Source of the DNA: Geobacter sp. UBA4074 | GTDB lineage: Bacteria; Desulfobacterota; Desulfuromonadia; Geobacterales; Pseudopelobacteraceae | DNA: 7,152 nt | Direction: 5' to 3' | NCBI GenBank assembly: GCA_002383415.1 | Contig: DFYU01000047.1 | Span: 3,221-10,372 of the forward strand | In this document: positions 5,878 to 7,152 of the stretch, one piece after another | Layout: every line of letters starts with the position of its first letter | Numbering within the stretch: the stretch's first letter is position 1 | Program-made: the position numbers and the translations under genes | Notes under the pieces: model-generated | Databases searched by the model: none | What the model was told of the DNA's origin: nothing | The model's input: the letters and a program-made list of their open reading frames with translations, nothing else

Positions 5878-6354
5878 ATGGCCGCTGCAGAAGAACTGCT
5901 GACACACTATCGCCAGCTTGCGGGAAGGGAGGTGGCTGTGGGCGACTGGCTGCAGATGGACCAGCAGCGTATCGACGCCTTTGCCGAGGCCACCGGTGAC
6001 CTGCAGTGGATCCATATTGACCCGCAACGGGCAGCAGCCGAATCACCCTACGGCAGTACCATTGCCCACGGTTTCCTGACCCTGTCGTTGTTGCCGCTTC
6101 TGACCCAGGCCAACGCAGCCGGGCAGTTTGAAAAAAACTACCCCGGCATGCGGTTGCGGGTCAACTACGGCCTGAACAAGGTCCGTTTTCCCGCTCCGGT
6201 CAGACCGAGCGATCGACTTCGCGCCCGTACTACCGTGCTGTCGGCCGAACCGGCCGGTGCCGGTGTCGAGATCATCTATCTGCTGACGGTGGAGGTTGAG
6301 GGCAGCGAAAAGCCGGCCTGCGTGGCCGAGCAGGTGATTCGGGTCTATCCGTGA
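5878..6354 (+). CDS. MaoC-like hot-dog fold dehydratase/hydratase
   Basis: A complete 158-residue single hot-dog protein of the MaoC/(R)-specific enoyl-CoA hydratase group. Members add water to, or remove it from, acyl-CoA or related thioesters in the cytoplasm. The hydratase motif is intact: ATGDLQWIH at 38-46 places catalytic D41 and H46, followed by YGSTIAHGFLTLSL (58-71), the helix and H64-G65 typical of the active site. NYGLNKVRFPAPVR (174-base stretch ending near residue 110) is the usual substrate-groove strand. Such genes often act on (3R)-hydroxyacyl-CoA or (2E)-enoyl-CoA, but the substrate here is unknown because neither neighbour is a fatty-acid gene. AGGAAAGGGG at about 5858-5867 supports the ATG. 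It diverges from queF, and the aminotransferase gene follows after a 90-nt gap that has its own promoter-like motif. Confidence 0.9.
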   Translation: MAAAEELLTHYRQLAGREVAVGDWLQMDQQRIDAFAEATGDLQWIHIDPQRAAAESPYGSTIAHGFLTLSLLPLLTQANAAGQFEKNYPGMRLRVNYGLNKVRFPAPVRPSDRLRARTTVLSAEPAGAGVEIIYLLTVEVEGSEKPACVAEQVIRVYP

Positions 6355-6374
6355 TGGCTGCGCTGTCTGGCGTG

Positions 6375-6404
6375 TTGGCGGCCTGTGCAGAGCTGTGCTA
6401 TAGA
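6375..6404 (+). promoter_or_regulatory. Promoter of the aminotransferase gene
   Basis: TTGGCG (6375-6380), an 18-nt spacer and the extended -10 TGC-TATAGA (6396-6404). The start would be near 6411, with a leader of about 34 nt containing AGGTGA (6432-6437), 7 nt before the ATG at 6445. It suggests the gene can be transcribed independently of the MaoC-like gene. Confidence 0.5.
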
Positions 6405-6444
6405 GAACAACCCGTGATCAATCATCCGAACAGGTGAAGATGCA

Positions 6445-7152
6445 ATGCGTTTTAGTCTGAACGAACATGTGCGAGGCGTGCATGCCCCGCCGATCGGTGA
6501 GGTGCGCAGCTGGGCCGCCCAGCGTTCGGCCGACGCCCCGGCCCTGATCGACCTCTGTCAGGCGGTGCCGGATTATGGTCCGCCGGCAGATCTTTTGGCC
6601 CACCTGCGTACACAGATCGACGATCCCGCAACCTGCCGCTATACCCCGGATGAGGGGTTGCCGGAGGTGCGCGAGGCGGTCTGTGGTCGTTACCGGCGGC
6701 GCTACAATGCCAAGGTGGCCCCTGACCAGTTCTGTCTCACCGTGGGTGCCAGCGCCGCCTTTTGGCTGGCCATGCTGGTGTTATGTCAGGCCGGCGACGA
6801 AGTGATCCTGCAGCTGCCCTGCTACTTCGACCACCCGATGGCCCTGGGCGGTCTGGGTATCCGTCCGGTGTATGCTCCCTTTGTGGAGAAGGAGCGCGGC
6901 CTGCCCAATCCGGCAGCCATCGCCAAGCTGATTACCCCCCGCACCCGGGCGATCCTGCTGGTTTCCCCCAGTAACCCGACCGGTACGGTGATACCGCCCG
7001 ATCTGCTGCGGGAGCTTTATTTTCTGGCCCGCCAACACCGGATCGCCCTGGTGCTGGATGAGACCTACAGCGATTTTGTGGAGGGCATGCCCCACGACCT
7101 GTTCACCCTTGAGGAGTGGCACAGCAGTCTGGTGCAGGTGATGTCCTTTGGC
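6445..7152 (+). CDS. Class I/II PLP-dependent aminotransferase, N-terminal part (open at right edge)
   Basis: An open frame of 236 codons continues past the right edge. It is fold-type I: YTPDEGLPEVREAV (residues ~69-82) is the substrate-arm region, VGASAAFWLA (100-109) holds the phosphate-cradle Gly-Ala-Ser, PCYFDHP (125-131) precedes the large domain, SPSNPTGTV (174-182) has N177 contacting the PLP ring, and LDETYSDF (204-211) supplies D205 for the pyridine nitrogen and Y208. The window stops at MSFG (233-236), just where the Ser-x-x-Lys motif with the PLP-binding lysine is expected, so that lysine cannot be confirmed. The reaction is transfer of an amino group to a 2-oxo acid; the amino-acid substrate is not readable. 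AGGTGA at 6432-6437 supports ATG 6445; the ATG at 6440 is out of frame. Confidence 0.9.
   Translation, partial: MRFSLNEHVRGVHAPPIGEVRSWAAQRSADAPALIDLCQAVPDYGPPADLLAHLRTQIDDPATCRYTPDEGLPEVREAVCGRYRRRYNAKVAPDQFCLTVGASAAFWLAMLVLCQAGDEVILQLPCYFDHPMALGGLGIRPVYAPFVEKERGLPNPAAIAKLITPRTRAILLVSPSNPTGTVIPPDLLRELYFLARQHRIALVLDETYSDFVEGMPHDLFTLEEWHSSLVQVMSFG

Noticed and set aside
5353..6027. Extended 224-codon reading of queF beginning at 6027.
   Set aside because: The extra N-terminus runs through the divergent promoter region and into the MaoC-like gene, has no QueF similarity, and a good Shine-Dalgarno precedes the internal ATG at 5787.
6354..6437. A 27-residue frame starting at the TGATG junction after the MaoC-like gene, with an LAAC lipobox-like segment.
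   Set aside because: It has no ribosome-binding site, lacks the basic N-terminus of a lipoprotein signal, and overlaps the promoter and Shine-Dalgarno of the aminotransferase gene. Probably chance.

Overview
The window is ordinary chromosomal sequence from a GC-rich Gram-negative anaerobe. It most likely belongs to the Geobacterales (Desulfuromonadota: Geobacter, Trichlorobacter or Pelobacter relatives). This placement is inferred from an sfrB/sfrA-type NADPH oxidoreductase pair next to a futalosine-pathway menaquinone gene. I see no mobile element, CRISPR array, tRNA or rRNA, and base composition and gene style look uniform throughout.

Layout: on the minus strand at the left edge are the first 74 codons of a NuoG-like [2Fe-2S] protein (probable SfrA, runs off the left end). 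It is preceded in transcription by the complete 672-residue GltD-like flavoprotein SfrB (281-2299, GTG start). A 224-bp divergent intergenic region (2300-2523) separates these from a plus-strand cluster. That cluster holds an M29-like metallo-aminopeptidase homologue (2524-3654), mqnD (3651-4484, overlapping by ATGA) and a TerC-family membrane protein (4511-5275). It ends in a strong bidirectional terminator (5297-5327). The terminator is shared with the convergent gene queF (5353-5787, minus). A 90-bp divergent gap separates queF from a MaoC-like hydratase (5878-6354, plus). Last comes a class I/II PLP aminotransferase starting at 6445 and open at the right edge (236 codons visible).

How the genes relate: SfrB/SfrA would form a cytoplasmic NADPH oxidoreductase passing electrons from FAD to Fe-S clusters. 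MqnD makes 1,4-dihydroxy-6-naphthoate for menaquinone, the membrane electron carrier in such organisms. QueF makes preQ1 for tRNA queuosine. The MaoC protein and the aminotransferase are generic metabolic enzymes whose substrates cannot be read from the sequence. The genes look like several short transcription units and not one system.

I did not find a convincing previously undescribed system. The points worth a second look are small. (a) A nine-base extended -10 motif, TGCTATARA, occurs in three of the intergenic regions, each time correctly oriented. (b) Perfect hairpins have the stop codons of sfrB and terC in their loops. (c) The M29-like protein lacks the usual active-site Tyr and is translationally coupled to mqnD. 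(d) The NuoF-like cysteine motif of SfrB has Gly in place of its third Cys. (e) Short dyads sit over putative promoters upstream of sfrB and between queF and the MaoC gene.
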